In this document: positions 8,301 through 15,146 of the stretch, in pieces | How positions within the stretch are numbered: the stretch's first letter is position 1 | Layout: each line of letters opens with the position of its first letter | Assembly (NCBI GenBank): GCA_023439305.1 | Contig: JAEXOO010000032.1 | Coordinates: 186,001-250,000 of the forward strand | Length of the DNA: 64,000 bases | From: Pseudomonadota bacterium | Lineage (GTDB): Bacteria; Pseudomonadota; Gammaproteobacteria; Burkholderiales; Burkholderiaceae_B | Direction of reading: 5' to 3' | Position numbers and translations under genes: made by a program | Notes under the pieces: model-generated | Databases searched by the model: none | The model's input: only the letters and a program-made list of their open reading frames with translations | What the model was told of the DNA's origin: nothing

Positions 8301-9056
8301 ATGCTTCAGATTAGGCGCCACGAGGGCGATACGTCCGATGTCCAGGCGCCCAGCGCCTCGTCCCTGCTTGAAGGCGGGATGGCAGACAGCGAAGTCGGAC
8401 GCGTTTACAGCCAGATTTTCGATGCTGTCGTGGATCGCAGGCTCCTGCCCGGCGCCAAGCTGACTGAAGTCACGCTGTGCGCCATCTTCGATTGTTCGCG
8501 TGCTACCGTACGCGCCGCCCTGTCCGCTCTGGCCCATGACAAGATCGTGGTCATCGAGCCCAACCGGGGCGCGTTTGTGTGGAAACCCACGGCCAAGGAA
8601 ACGCAGGACGTGTTCGAGCTGCGGCGCGACCTGGAAGAACTTATTCTGCGCAAGCTGCTGGCTTTGCCAGATCTGCCAGCGCACCTGGTCGGGTTGTATG
8701 ACATGGTCGCGCGCGAGCAGCAGGCGTTCGAACAGGGCGACCGCATCAGCTGGTTGCGTCTGTCCAATGCCTTTCACGTGGTCCTGGCGCGTTGTGCCGG
8801 CAATCACGAACTGACCGAATTGATGCATACCTTGTGCGCCCGCACCACGCTGATCATCGCCTATCACGATACGCCGGGCGAAAAGGCATGCTCGTTTCAC
8901 GAGCACAAGGAAATTCTCGACCGATTGAGCCAGGGCGACGCCGAAGGCGCGCGCCAGGCCATGCAACATCACTTGAGTGATTGTGAACATCGCATGAGCG
9001 AGTCCGATGACGGCAAACCCGCCGACCCCTGGCTCGCTTTCAGTGTGAAACGCTAA
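8301..9056 (+). CDS. GntR-family (FadR subfamily) transcriptional regulator
   Basis: A 251-residue regulator. A winged helix-turn-helix occupies about residues 30-100 (AIFDCSRATVRAALSAL is the recognition part), followed by an all-helical FCD ligand domain with the expected histidine-bearing helices (NAFHVVLARCAGN, FHEHKEILD). FadR-subfamily proteins bind small carboxylates; given that puuE follows after 11 nt and uraH-puuD diverge, it probably senses a purine breakdown product such as allantoin or urate, but the ligand is inference. The frame runs upstream to 7701; the ATG at 8301 was chosen because it precedes the domain and follows the operator-like repeats. The ribosome site is weak, so a start at an internal Met is possible. 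Confidence 0.82.
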   Translation: MLQIRRHEGDTSDVQAPSASSLLEGGMADSEVGRVYSQIFDAVVDRRLLPGAKLTEVTLCAIFDCSRATVRAALSALAHDKIVVIEPNRGAFVWKPTAKETQDVFELRRDLEELILRKLLALPDLPAHLVGLYDMVAREQQAFEQGDRISWLRLSNAFHVVLARCAGNHELTELMHTLCARTTLIIAYHDTPGEKACSFHEHKEILDRLSQGDAEGARQAMQHHLSDCEHRMSESDDGKPADPWLAFSVKR

Positions 9057-9067
9057 CAGGAGACGTC

Positions 9068-10003
9068 ATGTCCTTAGATAAGTCCTACCCCCGTGACCTG
9101 ATTGGTTACGGCAAGAATGTGCCTCACGCCAACTGGCCCGGCCAGGCGCGCGTCGCAGTCCAGTTCGTGCTGAACTACGAAGAAGGCGGCGAGAACTGCG
9201 TGCTGCACGGTGACCCGGGCTCGGAGCAGTTCCTGTCGGAGATCATTGGCGCAGCGGCTTATCCGGATCGTCACCTGTCGATGGAGTCCATCTATGAATA
9301 CGGCTCGCGCGCGGGCGTCTGGCGTATCCTGAGCGAATTCGAAAAACGCGGTCTGCCCATGACGATATTCGGCGTCGGCATGGCGCTGGAGCGTCATCCC
9401 GAACTGGCACAGGAATTCGTGCGCCTGGGTCACGAAATCGCCTGCCACGGTTACCGCTGGATTCATTACCAGAACGTGTCCGAGGAAGTCGAGCGCGAGC
9501 ACATGCGCCAGTGCGTAGAGGTGCTGACCAAGCTGCTGGGCCATCACCCCGAAGGCTGGTATACCGGCCGCGACAGCCCCAATACCTTGCGTCTGGTGGC
9601 CGAAGAAGGCGGTTTTCTGTATGACTCCGACTATTACGGCGACGACCTGCCATTCTGGAGCGAAGTCGAACTGAAAGACGGCACGATCAAGCCGCAGCTG
9701 ATGGTGCCCTATACCCTGGATACCAACGACATGCGCTTTGCCGCGCCCCAGGGCTTTAATACCGGCGATCATTTCTTCAGCTATCTGAAGGATGCGTTCG
9801 ACGTGCTGTACGAAGAAGGCGAGACTGCGCCCAAGATGCTGTCCATCGGCCTGCATTGCCGCCTGATCGGCCGCCCTGGCCGCTTCAAGGCTTTGCAGCG
9901 TTTTCTGGACCACATCCAGAAGCACGAACGCGTATGGATCTGCCGCCGGGTGGACATCGCCCGCCATTGGGCCGAGCACCATCCTTACCAGCCAGGCAAG
10001 TAA
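9068..10003 (+). CDS. puuE: Allantoinase PuuE (polysaccharide deacetylase-type)
   Basis: A 311-residue metal-independent-type allantoinase of the polysaccharide deacetylase fold; it opens the allantoin ring to allantoate. The start (SLDKSYPRDLIGYGKN) and the internal blocks NYEEGGENCVLHGD, SRAGVWRILSEFEKRGLPMT and ACHGYRWIHYQ are typical of PuuE. The start has an AGGAGA site 5 nt upstream. In some relatives PuuE is fused to OHCU decarboxylase (UraD); here the protein ends normally and no UraD domain is attached or nearby. It is probably co-transcribed with the GntR gene 11 nt upstream, and a terminator follows at 10081. Confidence 0.93.
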   Translation: MSLDKSYPRDLIGYGKNVPHANWPGQARVAVQFVLNYEEGGENCVLHGDPGSEQFLSEIIGAAAYPDRHLSMESIYEYGSRAGVWRILSEFEKRGLPMTIFGVGMALERHPELAQEFVRLGHEIACHGYRWIHYQNVSEEVEREHMRQCVEVLTKLLGHHPEGWYTGRDSPNTLRLVAEEGGFLYDSDYYGDDLPFWSEVELKDGTIKPQLMVPYTLDTNDMRFAAPQGFNTGDHFFSYLKDAFDVLYEEGETAPKMLSIGLHCRLIGRPGRFKALQRFLDHIQKHERVWICRRVDIARHWAEHHPYQPGK

Positions 10004-10080
10004 ACGCCTGGCGGGCGCGCGCCACACATGTGCCGGCGCGTCGCCACAGAGGTCCCGGTCTGTCGGCCAGGACCCCGCCG

Positions 10081-10109
10081 TTCCGGCCCTTGGGCCGGAA
10101 TTGTTGTTT
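10081..10109 (+). terminator. Terminator after puuE
   Basis: TTCCGGCC pairs with GGCCGGAA around a 4-nt loop (10089-10092), followed by the T-rich TTGTTGTTT. It would end the gntR-puuE transcript. Confidence 0.7.
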
Positions 10110-10222
10110 ATGGCGTCTGAAAACAGTACTATTTGACGCTTGCGCAACTCCAGTGCAGGAGTCGTGCCGTCCTGGCTTTCTCTGCTTGCCGGACCTTCGA
10201 GCGTGGTGCGCCTGCACCGAGC

Positions 10223-10253
10223 TTCAGGGCTGCAAGGCCGCCCGTCTTATAAT
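10223..10253 (+). promoter_or_regulatory. Candidate sigma-70 promoter of alaS
   Basis: A perfect TATAAT at 10248-10253 lies 30 nt before the alaS ATG. A weak TTCAGG (10223-10228) is the best -35 candidate, with a 19-bp spacer. Confidence 0.5.
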
Positions 10254-10283
10254 AGGCTTTATTTTTTCATCGCGTTTCATGTA

Positions 10284-12908
10284 ATGAAAACCTCCGAAAT
10301 CCGTCAGAAATTCCTATCGTTCTTTGAATCCAAGGGCCACCACATCGTCCCCTCGGCGCCCCTGGTTCCAGGTAATGACCCCACCTTGCTGTTCACGAAT
10401 GCCGGCATGGTGCAGTTCAAGGATGTTTTCACCGGCAAAGAAACGCGCCCTTACCAGCGCGCGACCAGTTCGCAGCGTTGCGTGCGCGCGGGCGGCAAGC
10501 ACAACGACCTGGAAAACGTCGGTTACACGGCCCGTCACCACACTTTTTTCGAGATGCTGGGCAATTTCAGCTTTGGCGATTACTTCAAGCATGACGCCAT
10601 CCGCTATGCCTGGGAGTTGCTCACGACCGTCTACAAGTTGCCTGCTGACAAGCTCTGGGTGACCGTCTATCAGGAAGACGACGAAGCCTACGACATCTGG
10701 GCCAAGGACGTGGGCGTACCGCACGAGCGTATCATCCGCATCGGCGACAAGAATGGCATCCGCTACAACTCGGACAATTTCTGGCAGATGGCCGATACGG
10801 GCCCGTGCGGTCCATGTTCGGAAATTTTCTACGACCACGGCCCTGAGGTCTGGGGCGGCCCTCCCGGCTCGCCCGAAGAAGACGGCGATCGATATATCGA
10901 AGTCTGGAACCTGGTGTTCATGCAGTTCGAACGCGCCGCCGACGGCTCCATGACGCCGCTGCCCAAGCCCTGTGTGGATACGGGCATGGGCCTGGAGCGC
11001 ATCTCGGCCGTGTTGCAGCACGTGCACTCCAATTACGAAATCGACTTGTTCCAGGCCCTGATCAAGGCGGCTGCGCGCGAAACCGGTACGCAGGACCTGG
11101 AAAACAACTCGCTCAAGGTCATTGCCGACCACATCCGCGCCTGCAGCTTCCTGATTCTGGATGGCGTGATCCCCAGCAACGAAGGCCGGGGCTATGTGTT
11201 GCGCCGCATCATCCGCCGCGCCTTGCGTCATGGTCACAAGCTGGGTCAGAAGGGCTTGTTCTTTCATCGCCTGGTCAAGGACCTGGGCGAACAGATGGGG
11301 CAGGCTTACCCAGAGCTGTTGAATCAGCGCGAGCGCATCGAGCAGGTGCTGCGCCAGGAAGAAGAGCGTTTCTCCGAAACCCTGGAGAACGGCATGCGCA
11401 TCCTGGAAGGTGCACTGGCCTCGCTGCCCGCCAAGGGCACGCTGGACGGCCAGACGCTGTTCACGCTGTACGATACTTACGGTTTTCCCGTCGATCTGAC
11501 GGCCGACATCTGTCGCGAACGCGAGGTGGAAGTGGACCTGGCTGGCTTCGAGGCCGCCATGGAAAACCAGCGCGCGATGGCGCGCGCTTCCGGCAAGTTC
11601 AAGGCGGCAGAAGGCCTCAGCTACTCTGGCGTGGACACCCGTTTTGATGGTTACGAAACACTGGCCGGCCAGGGCAAGGTCACCGCGATTTATGTGGACG
11701 GTACGTCGGTGGATTCGCTGAGCCAAGGCCAGCAGGCCGTGGTCGTGCTGGATGCTACGCCGTTCTACGCTGAATCGGGCGGCCAGGTCGGCGACGCCGG
11801 CCTGCTGTCGGCCCAGGGCGTGGCGTTCGATGTGCAGGACACTCAGAAAATCGCCGGCCAGGTATTTGGCCATCAGGGCGTGCTCTCCAGCGGCGCCTTG
11901 TCGGTGGGCGATGTGGTCCAGGCGCAGGTGGACACGGCGCGCCGTGCCCGTATCGTGCGCAATCACTCGGCTACCCACTTGATGCACAAGGCCTTGCGCG
12001 AGGTCTTGGGCGCTCATGTCCAGCAGCGTGGTTCGCTGGTGGATGCTGACAAGACCCGTTTTGACTTCGCCCACGACTCGGCCATGACGGCCGAGCAGAT
12101 TGCGCGGGTGGAAGCTATCGTCAACGCTCAGGTGCTGGCCAATCAGGATGTGCAGGCTCGTCTGATGTCCTTCGACGACGCCGTCAGCGGCGGCGCCATG
12201 GCCTTGTTCGGCGAAAAATACGGCGACGAAGTGCGTGTGCTGGATATCGGCTTTTCGCGCGAGTTGTGCGGCGGCACCCACGTGGCGCGCACGGGCGACA
12301 TCGGCTTGTTCAAGATTCTGTCTGAAGGTGGCGTGGCCGCGGGCGTACGCCGGGTCGAAGCCATTACCGGCGACAACTCCCTGCGCTGGGTTCAGGAACA
12401 GCAGCGTCTGCTGAATGAAGCGGCATCCAGCCTGCGTACTCAGCCCGAAGGATTGGTCGGTCGGATTGCTGCGCTGCAAGGCCAGGTCAAGGATCTGGAG
12501 CGTGAGCGCGAGCAATTGCAGTCCAAACTGGCTTCGGCGGCGGGACAGGATCTGATTTCTCAGGCGGTGGCCCTGAATGGTGGCGGCCGTTTGTTGGTAG
12601 CCACGCTGACGGGCGTGGATCCCAAGGCGCTGCGCGGCATGGCCGACCAGCTCAAGGACAAGCTCAAGTCGGCTATTTTGCTGCTGTCCGTTGTGGCCGA
12701 CGGCAAAGTCAGCCTGGTGGGTGGTGTGACCGCCGATCTGTCGGGCAAGGTCAAGGCGGGTGATCTGGTGGGCTTTGTGGCCGCCCAGATCGGCGGCAAG
12801 GGCGGTGGCCGCCCTGACATGGCCATGGGCGGCGGTACGGATGCGGCAGCGCTGCCAGCTGCAAACGCCTCGGTTCAGGCCTGGGTGCAGGAAAAGCTGG
12901 GGGCATGA
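10284..12908 (+). CDS. alaS: Alanine--tRNA ligase
   Basis: Class II synthetase of 874 residues, the usual length, charging tRNA-Ala and proofreading Ser/Gly mischarging. The N terminus KTSEIRQKFLSFFESKGH and the block FTNAGMVQFKDVF are family signatures. The editing domain has the zinc-type pattern SATHLMHKAL and, later, CGGTHVARTGD; the C-terminal part ends with the DHHA1-like glycine-rich GGKGGGRPDMAMGGG. The frame is open upstream to 10140, but the ATG at 10284 gives the canonical N terminus. The stop overlaps the next gene by 4 nt (ATGA). Confidence 0.97.
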   Translation: MKTSEIRQKFLSFFESKGHHIVPSAPLVPGNDPTLLFTNAGMVQFKDVFTGKETRPYQRATSSQRCVRAGGKHNDLENVGYTARHHTFFEMLGNFSFGDYFKHDAIRYAWELLTTVYKLPADKLWVTVYQEDDEAYDIWAKDVGVPHERIIRIGDKNGIRYNSDNFWQMADTGPCGPCSEIFYDHGPEVWGGPPGSPEEDGDRYIEVWNLVFMQFERAADGSMTPLPKPCVDTGMGLERISAVLQHVHSNYEIDLFQALIKAAARETGTQDLENNSLKVIADHIRACSFLILDGVIPSNEGRGYVLRRIIRRALRHGHKLGQKGLFFHRLVKDLGEQMGQAYPELLNQRERIEQVLRQEEERFSETLENGMRILEGALASLPAKGTLDGQTLFTLYDTYGFPVDLTADICREREVEVDLAGFEAAMENQRAMARASGKFKAAEGLSYSGVDTRFDGYETLAGQGKVTAIYVDGTSVDSLSQGQQAVVVLDATPFYAESGGQVGDAGLLSAQGVAFDVQDTQKIAGQVFGHQGVLSSGALSVGDVVQAQVDTARRARIVRNHSATHLMHKALREVLGAHVQQRGSLVDADKTRFDFAHDSAMTAEQIARVEAIVNAQVLANQDVQARLMSFDDAVSGGAMALFGEKYGDEVRVLDIGFSRELCGGTHVARTGDIGLFKILSEGGVAAGVRRVEAITGDNSLRWVQEQQRLLNEAASSLRTQPEGLVGRIAALQGQVKDLEREREQLQSKLASAAGQDLISQAVALNGGGRLLVATLTGVDPKALRGMADQLKDKLKSAILLLSVVADGKVSLVGGVTADLSGKVKAGDLVGFVAAQIGGKGGGRPDMAMGGGTDAAALPAANASVQAWVQEKLGA

Positions 12909-13165
12909 GCATGGCGGATTCGGACAAAACCGGCCTGCCGGCCTTTGACCTCGAAGTAGACGCTTCGGGCTTGAAGTGCCCTTTACCCATATTGCGCGCC
13001 AAGAAAGCCTTGGCGCAGATCGAATCCGGACAGGTGCTGCTGGTCGTTACGACCGACCAACACGCGGTCCAGGACTTTCAGGCGTTCAGTCGTCAAACGG
13101 GCAACGAATTGTTGGCCCAAGAGGCGGATGCTGAAAAAACTCTGCACTTTTTACGCCGTCGTTGA
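12905..13165 (+). CDS. TusA-like sulfurtransferase (SirA/YedF family)
   Basis: A small protein of 86 residues with the SirA/TusA fold signature DASGLKCPLPILRAKKAL; Cys25 in the CPxP motif would carry persulfide sulfur. TusA proteins relay sulfur for tRNA thiolation or other pathways; which of the paralogous roles applies here cannot be told. It overlaps the alaS stop by 4 nt, so it is translationally coupled to alaS; a second ATG at 12911 is an alternative start. It ends before the rpsP promoter. Confidence 0.85.
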   Translation: MSMADSDKTGLPAFDLEVDASGLKCPLPILRAKKALAQIESGQVLLVVTTDQHAVQDFQAFSRQTGNELLAQEADAEKTLHFLRRR

Positions 13166-13237
13166 GCAGGCAGCGTTAAAATACTGCTTTGTATGTTGCG
13201 TTTTTAGGACTTTGTTCGGTGTTTAGGCGCGCCATTT

Positions 13238-13267
13238 TTGGCATGCGGGCCGGAAAAGTGCTAGAAT
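13238..13267 (+). promoter_or_regulatory. Sigma-70 promoter of the rpsP-rimM-trmD operon
   Basis: TTGGCA (13238-13243) and TAGAAT (13262-13267) with an 18-bp spacer, 41 nt upstream of the rpsP ATG. This is one of the clearest promoters in the window. Confidence 0.65.
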
Positions 13268-13308
13268 TTTTTGTTTACCGTTTACCTTACACAATAAAGG
13301 GATTATCA

Positions 13309-13569
13309 ATGGTGGTAATTCGCTTGGCCCGTGGTGGCTCCAAAAAGCGTCCTTTTTACAACGTTGTAGCCGCCGAGGCGCGTGATCGCCGTGATGGTCG
13401 CTTCATCGAGCGTCTGGGTTTCTACAACCCCGTCGCTGGCGAAGGCCAGGAAAACCTGCGTCTGCAACTGGACCGCGTTAAGCACTTCACCGACAACGGT
13501 GCTCAGGTGTCGCCTGCTGTGGCTCGCCTGGTTAAAGAATACTCGGCTAAGGTCGCTTCGGCTGCCTAA
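13309..13569 (+). CDS. rpsP: 30S ribosomal protein bS16
   Basis: An 86-residue small-subunit ribosomal protein with the family start VVIRLARGGSKKRPFYNVVA and the block GRFIERLGFYNP. Length is typical. The ATG at 13309 has an AAAGGGA ribosome site; the frame extends upstream but through the promoter region. First gene of the conserved rpsP-rimM-trmD order; the gap to rimM is 36 nt. Confidence 0.97.
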   Translation: MVVIRLARGGSKKRPFYNVVAAEARDRRDGRFIERLGFYNPVAGEGQENLRLQLDRVKHFTDNGAQVSPAVARLVKEYSAKVASAA

Positions 13570-13605
13570 GTTGAAACACCGGTTTTTTTTGCAGCGTTCT
13601 GGTTC

Positions 13606-14205
13606 GTGAAACAAACAGCGTTTCCCAGCGATCTTGTCGAGCTTGGTCGCATTGTTTCTGCGTATGGAGTGAAAGGTTGGGTCAAGATCCAGCCACACTC
13701 GATGCAAACCAAAGCGTTGCTGAATGCCAAAACCTGGTGGTTAAAAACGCCCCAGCCTGGAAGCCAGGCGGGCGTTTTTGCGTCTGTACCTTCCCGAAAT
13801 GTGCTTGCTGCCCGTCAGCACGGCGCCACCATTGTCGCTCAGTTCGAGGGCATGGACGATCGGGATCTGGCTCAGGCCATGAAAGGGCAGACCGTCTGGG
13901 TCTCCCGCGCCGCTTTCCCCAAGGCGGACGACGACGAATTCTATTGGGTCGATCTCATCGGCTGCCGCTTGGTGGGCGAGCGCGATGGTCAGCCTCAGGC
14001 GATCGGCGAAATCACGGAAGTCCTGGATAATGGCGCGCACTCCATTTTGGTGGTGCATCGCGGTCATTGGGATACGGATGGCGTCTTTGCGCCGCTGCTG
14101 GACGAAAAAGGCCGCCCGCTGGAAGAGCTGGTGCCTTTTGTGCAGGCGATCGTGCATACGGTGGATCTGCCGGGCCGTCAGCTGCTGAGCCACTGGTCCG
14201 TCTGA
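13606..14205 (+). CDS. rimM: Ribosome maturation factor RimM
   Basis: A 199-residue factor that binds bS19/30S head during 16S rRNA maturation. The N-terminal RimM barrel shows DLVELGRIVSAYGVKGWVKI and the C-terminal PRC barrel has DEFYWVDLIGCRLV and PFVQAIVHTVDLPGR. The start codon is GTG at 13606 with no strong ribosome site; no better in-frame start precedes the conserved N terminus. Located between rpsP and trmD as in most proteobacteria. Confidence 0.95.
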   Translation: MKQTAFPSDLVELGRIVSAYGVKGWVKIQPHSMQTKALLNAKTWWLKTPQPGSQAGVFASVPSRNVLAARQHGATIVAQFEGMDDRDLAQAMKGQTVWVSRAAFPKADDDEFYWVDLIGCRLVGERDGQPQAIGEITEVLDNGAHSILVVHRGHWDTDGVFAPLLDEKGRPLEELVPFVQAIVHTVDLPGRQLLSHWSV

Positions 14206-14288
14206 TTTTCGGCTGTTTCTGCCGGCGGTCATTGGGGAAACCCATGGCTCGTCTTTTGCAGGATTCATCTTTCTTTTTTTGAGCCATC

Positions 14289-15047
14289 ATGCGCTTTGAT
14301 GCCCTGACTCTGTTTCCGGACATGTTCAATCTGGTCAGCGAGGCCGGGGTGACCGGGCGAGCCCACAAGCAGGGGCGTTGGCAGATGCGCACATGGAATC
14401 CCCGCGACTATACGAGCGATGTGCATCGCACGGTGGATGACCGCCCTTATGGCGGCGGTCCGGGCATGGTCATGCTGGCCGATCCCTTGAATGACGCGCT
14501 CGATCAGGCGCTGGCCGATCGGGGTGATTCGCCCGCAGTCATCCTGCTCAGCCCGACAGGGCGGCGCTTTGATCAATCGGTGGCGCAGGAATTGGCGCAG
14601 GGGCCGGGCGCGGTTCTGGTCTGTGGGCGTTACGAAGGCATAGACCAGCGTTTCATTGACGCGCGCATCACTCAAGAGCTGTCTCTGGGCGACTTTGTGC
14701 TGTCGGGCGGCGAGATCGCTTCACTGGCTATCATCGACAGCGTGGTGCGCCTGCTTCCGGGCGTGCTGAACGATGCTGACTCGGCGCGCCAGGACTCGTT
14801 TCATGCTGACAATAGCGGTTTGTTGGACAGTCCGCATTACACCCGGCCCGAAGTCTATCGCGGTGAATCTGTTCCCGAAATCTTGATGTCCGGTCATCAC
14901 GGCCGTATCCACGCCTGGCGCCGGGAGCAATCGCTGCGCCTGACGGCGCAGCGGCGGCCCGAGCTGATTGAGCGGGCCCGCGCTCGCGGCGAGCTGAGCA
15001 AGGCAGACGAACGCTTCTTGGCATCTCTGGCTGAGGCTACAGAGTAG
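14289..15047 (+). CDS. trmD: tRNA (guanine-N1)-methyltransferase TrmD
   Basis: A 252-residue SPOUT-class methyltransferase making m1G37 in tRNA, which prevents frameshifting. It starts MRFDALTLFPDMF and carries the AdoMet trefoil-knot block CGRYEGIDQRFID and LSLGDFVLSGGE. It lies 83 nt after rimM. In most relatives rplS follows; here a terminator and the convergent valS come next, so rplS is not part of this operon. Confidence 0.97.
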   Translation: MRFDALTLFPDMFNLVSEAGVTGRAHKQGRWQMRTWNPRDYTSDVHRTVDDRPYGGGPGMVMLADPLNDALDQALADRGDSPAVILLSPTGRRFDQSVAQELAQGPGAVLVCGRYEGIDQRFIDARITQELSLGDFVLSGGEIASLAIIDSVVRLLPGVLNDADSARQDSFHADNSGLLDSPHYTRPEVYRGESVPEILMSGHHGRIHAWRREQSLRLTAQRRPELIERARARGELSKADERFLASLAEATE

Positions 15048-15094
15048 GGCGAGTCTTGACCTTCTTTGCCGGCTACAGGTAAAAATAAAAAGAC

Positions 15095-15129
15095 GATAAA
15101 AAAAGGCCCTGCGCATGCAGGGCCTTTTT
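15095..15129. terminator. Bidirectional terminator between trmD and valS
   Basis: AAAAAGGCCCTGC (15100-15112) pairs perfectly with GCAGGGCCTTTTT (15117-15129) around GCAT. The T tract serves trmD and the A tract on the other side serves the minus-strand valS. Confidence 0.92.
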
Positions 15130-15146
15130 GCTGTGTGCCGAAGCGA

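Noticed and set aside
10314..12515. 733-codon open frame antisense to alaS
   Set aside because: Shadow frame; alaS is unambiguous.
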